From contig JANQGB010000331.1 of NCBI GenBank assembly GCA_028277545.1, forward strand, positions 1-6,433: a DNA stretch of 6,433 bases, read 5' to 3'. Below the pieces are notes generated by a model. The model saw only the letters and a program-made list of their open reading frames with translations, made no database searches and had not been told where the DNA came from. Positions 5,822 to 6,433 of this stretch are shown here, piece after piece. Origin of the DNA: Phycisphaerae bacterium (GTDB lineage Bacteria; Planctomycetota; Phycisphaerae; UBA1845). The translations under genes were made by a program, and so were the position numbers. Positions within the stretch are counted from its first letter, which is position 1. Each line of letters begins with the position of its first letter.

Positions 5822-5871
5822 CGCTACTATCAAACGGCGGAGTAGCGAGTCGGGTCCGACCGTCGGGCCCG
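5822..5871. repeat. Two adjacent hairpins upstream of the PilZ gene
   Basis: CGCTACT at 5822-5828 pairs perfectly with AGTAGCG at 5841-5847 (12-nt loop). CGGGTCCGA at 5851-5859 pairs with TCGGGCCCG at 5863-5871 (3-nt loop, one G-U wobble on the + strand). They lie 64-113 bp upstream of the PilZ start, where operators or leader structures would sit. No known operator was recognised. Confidence 0.4.
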
Positions 5872-6059
5872 TCATTCAAACGCTACGATCCGGGCGGCGC
5901 GTCGTGCAACTACTTTGGGCATAAAGAGTTAAATCGCGCGGTTATCGCTGTACCTGTATTCCGCAGGCTTCCTATCTTCACATCAATAAGGGCATCGAAC
6001 GGTTCTGCGTGCCAATTCGAGGTCGCACTGTGGGCGCGGCAGATAGTCTCGGCGGAAGT

Positions 6060-6098
6060 GTAGCCTGCGCTACAAACAGGTGTTTGCCCTGCCGGCAG
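6060..6098. terminator. Cluster of three small palindromes after the HD-GYP stop
   Basis: Three dyads lie side by side just downstream of the minus-strand HD-GYP gene: GTAGC-CTGC-GCTAC (6060-6073), CAAAC-AGGT-GTTTG (6073-6086) and CTGCCGGCAG (6089-6098). The position suits a transcript 3' end, but there is no U run and each stem is only about 5 bp, so termination is only a possibility. Confidence 0.25.
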
Positions 6099-6101
6099 CC
6101 G

Positions 6102-6433
6102 TCAGGACGTCACGGCGAGCGCGCGGGGCACAGCGCCGACCAGGAAGTGGTCGTCACCGACGTGGCCGTAGGCCTGGCGGATTTCGTCGAACCGGTCGGC
6201 CACCGCCACGAAGGAGGCTGCGACGTCGGGATCGAAGTGCCTGCCGGACTCCTCGGTGACTATCCGGACGGCGGTCTCGTGCGAGCGCGGCTCGGAGTAC
6301 CGCCGGCGCGAGGTGATAGCGTCGTAGGCGTCCGCCAGGGCGATGATCCGGGCCGAGAGCGGGATTTCCTCGCCGGAGATTCCCCGCGGATAGCCCGTAC
6401 CGTCGTACTTCTCGTGGTGGCAGTATGCGATAT
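6102..6433 (-). CDS. HD-GYP domain protein, C-terminal part, runs off right edge
   Basis: HD-GYP domains are metal-dependent phosphodiesterases that hydrolyse cyclic-di-GMP. The stop is TGA at 6104-6102 and 109 C-terminal residues are visible. The second-half signature is intact: HHEKYDGTGYP at 6419-6387 (HHExxDGxGYP), then GEEIPLSARIIALADAYDAI, TSRRRY, and HFDPDVAASF, the usual closing element. About 35 residues follow. The upstream HD pair, HDIGK-type motif and any sensory or receiver domain lie outside the window, so full activity and domain architecture cannot be judged. The gene is on the same strand as, and upstream of, the PilZ gene, with a 343-bp gap, so a separate promoter for PilZ is likely although both act on the same messenger. 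Confidence 0.93.
   Translation of the reverse strand, partial: IAYCHHEKYDGTGYPRGISGEEIPLSARIIALADAYDAITSRRRYSEPRSHETAVRIVTEESGRHFDPDVAASFVAVADRFDEIRQAYGHVGDDHFLVGAVPRALAVTS

Larger units (their letters stand above)
5759..6101. other. 343-bp intergenic region, less GC-rich, with hairpins
   Basis: No convincing gene lies here. A 5812-6063 + frame lacks a ribosome site and family features. The stretch is visibly richer in A+T than its surroundings, notably at 5917-5945, as expected for a regulatory region in a GC-rich genome. It presumably holds the minus-strand promoter of the PilZ gene, though no clear -35/-10 pair was found. It contains two hairpins near 5822-5871 and a cluster of small palindromes at 6060-6098. 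Confidence 0.5.

Noticed and set aside
5812..6063. 83-residue + strand frame in the PilZ/HD-GYP gap
   Set aside because: There is no Shine-Dalgarno, no domain, and mixed composition, and it lies in a stretch richer in A+T that looks regulatory.

Overview
The window is GC-rich bacterial DNA carrying seven supportable genes or gene fragments and no rRNA, tRNA, CRISPR array or insertion sequence that I could recognise. GC content is high in the genes and visibly lower in the 5759-6101 gap. The gene set (a two-halved MMPL exporter, a zinc-finger AccD, PilZ and HD-GYP cyclic-di-GMP proteins, and an exported protein ending in a Cys-Gly / hydrophobic / Arg4 tail) would fit a Planctomycetota-like, possibly Phycisphaerae-like, Gram-negative bacterium. 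That is inference from protein style only; a myxobacterial or proteobacterial origin is not excluded.

Layout. Positions 1-227 hold a perfect 91-bp inverted repeat (1-91 against 137-227, loop 92-136). The right arm continues into the C-terminal half of a MacroD/YmdB-type macrodomain gene on the + strand, ending at 373. The loop plus the left arm, read on the minus strand, encode the preceding part of the same domain, so the left edge looks like a foldback artefact or inverted duplication of a single macrodomain gene. Next, on the + strand, come an MMPL/RND-type membrane transporter (440-2638) and an unrecognised exported protein with a sortase-like C-terminal tail (2766-3896). A small single-pass membrane protein on the minus strand (3865-4182) overlaps the 3' end of the exported-protein gene convergently. 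Then comes accD (4470-5273, +), the beta subunit of acetyl-CoA carboxylase carboxyltransferase. A PilZ-domain protein (5348-5758, -) converges on accD. After a 343-bp gap that is probably non-coding and is richer in A+T, the 3' end of an HD-GYP gene (6102-6433, -) runs off the right edge.

How the genes work together. The left part is membrane and export oriented (MMPL exporter, exported anchored protein, small membrane protein). AccD is a housekeeping fatty-acid synthesis gene standing apart from accA. The right part is a cyclic-di-GMP neighbourhood: a phosphodiesterase-type domain upstream of a PilZ receptor on the same strand. I see no multi-gene system that is convincingly new. The points most worth checking are the foldback at the left edge, the exported protein and its tail, the possible leaderless promoter of the MMPL gene, and non-canonical residues in the MMPL, PilZ and AccD signature motifs.
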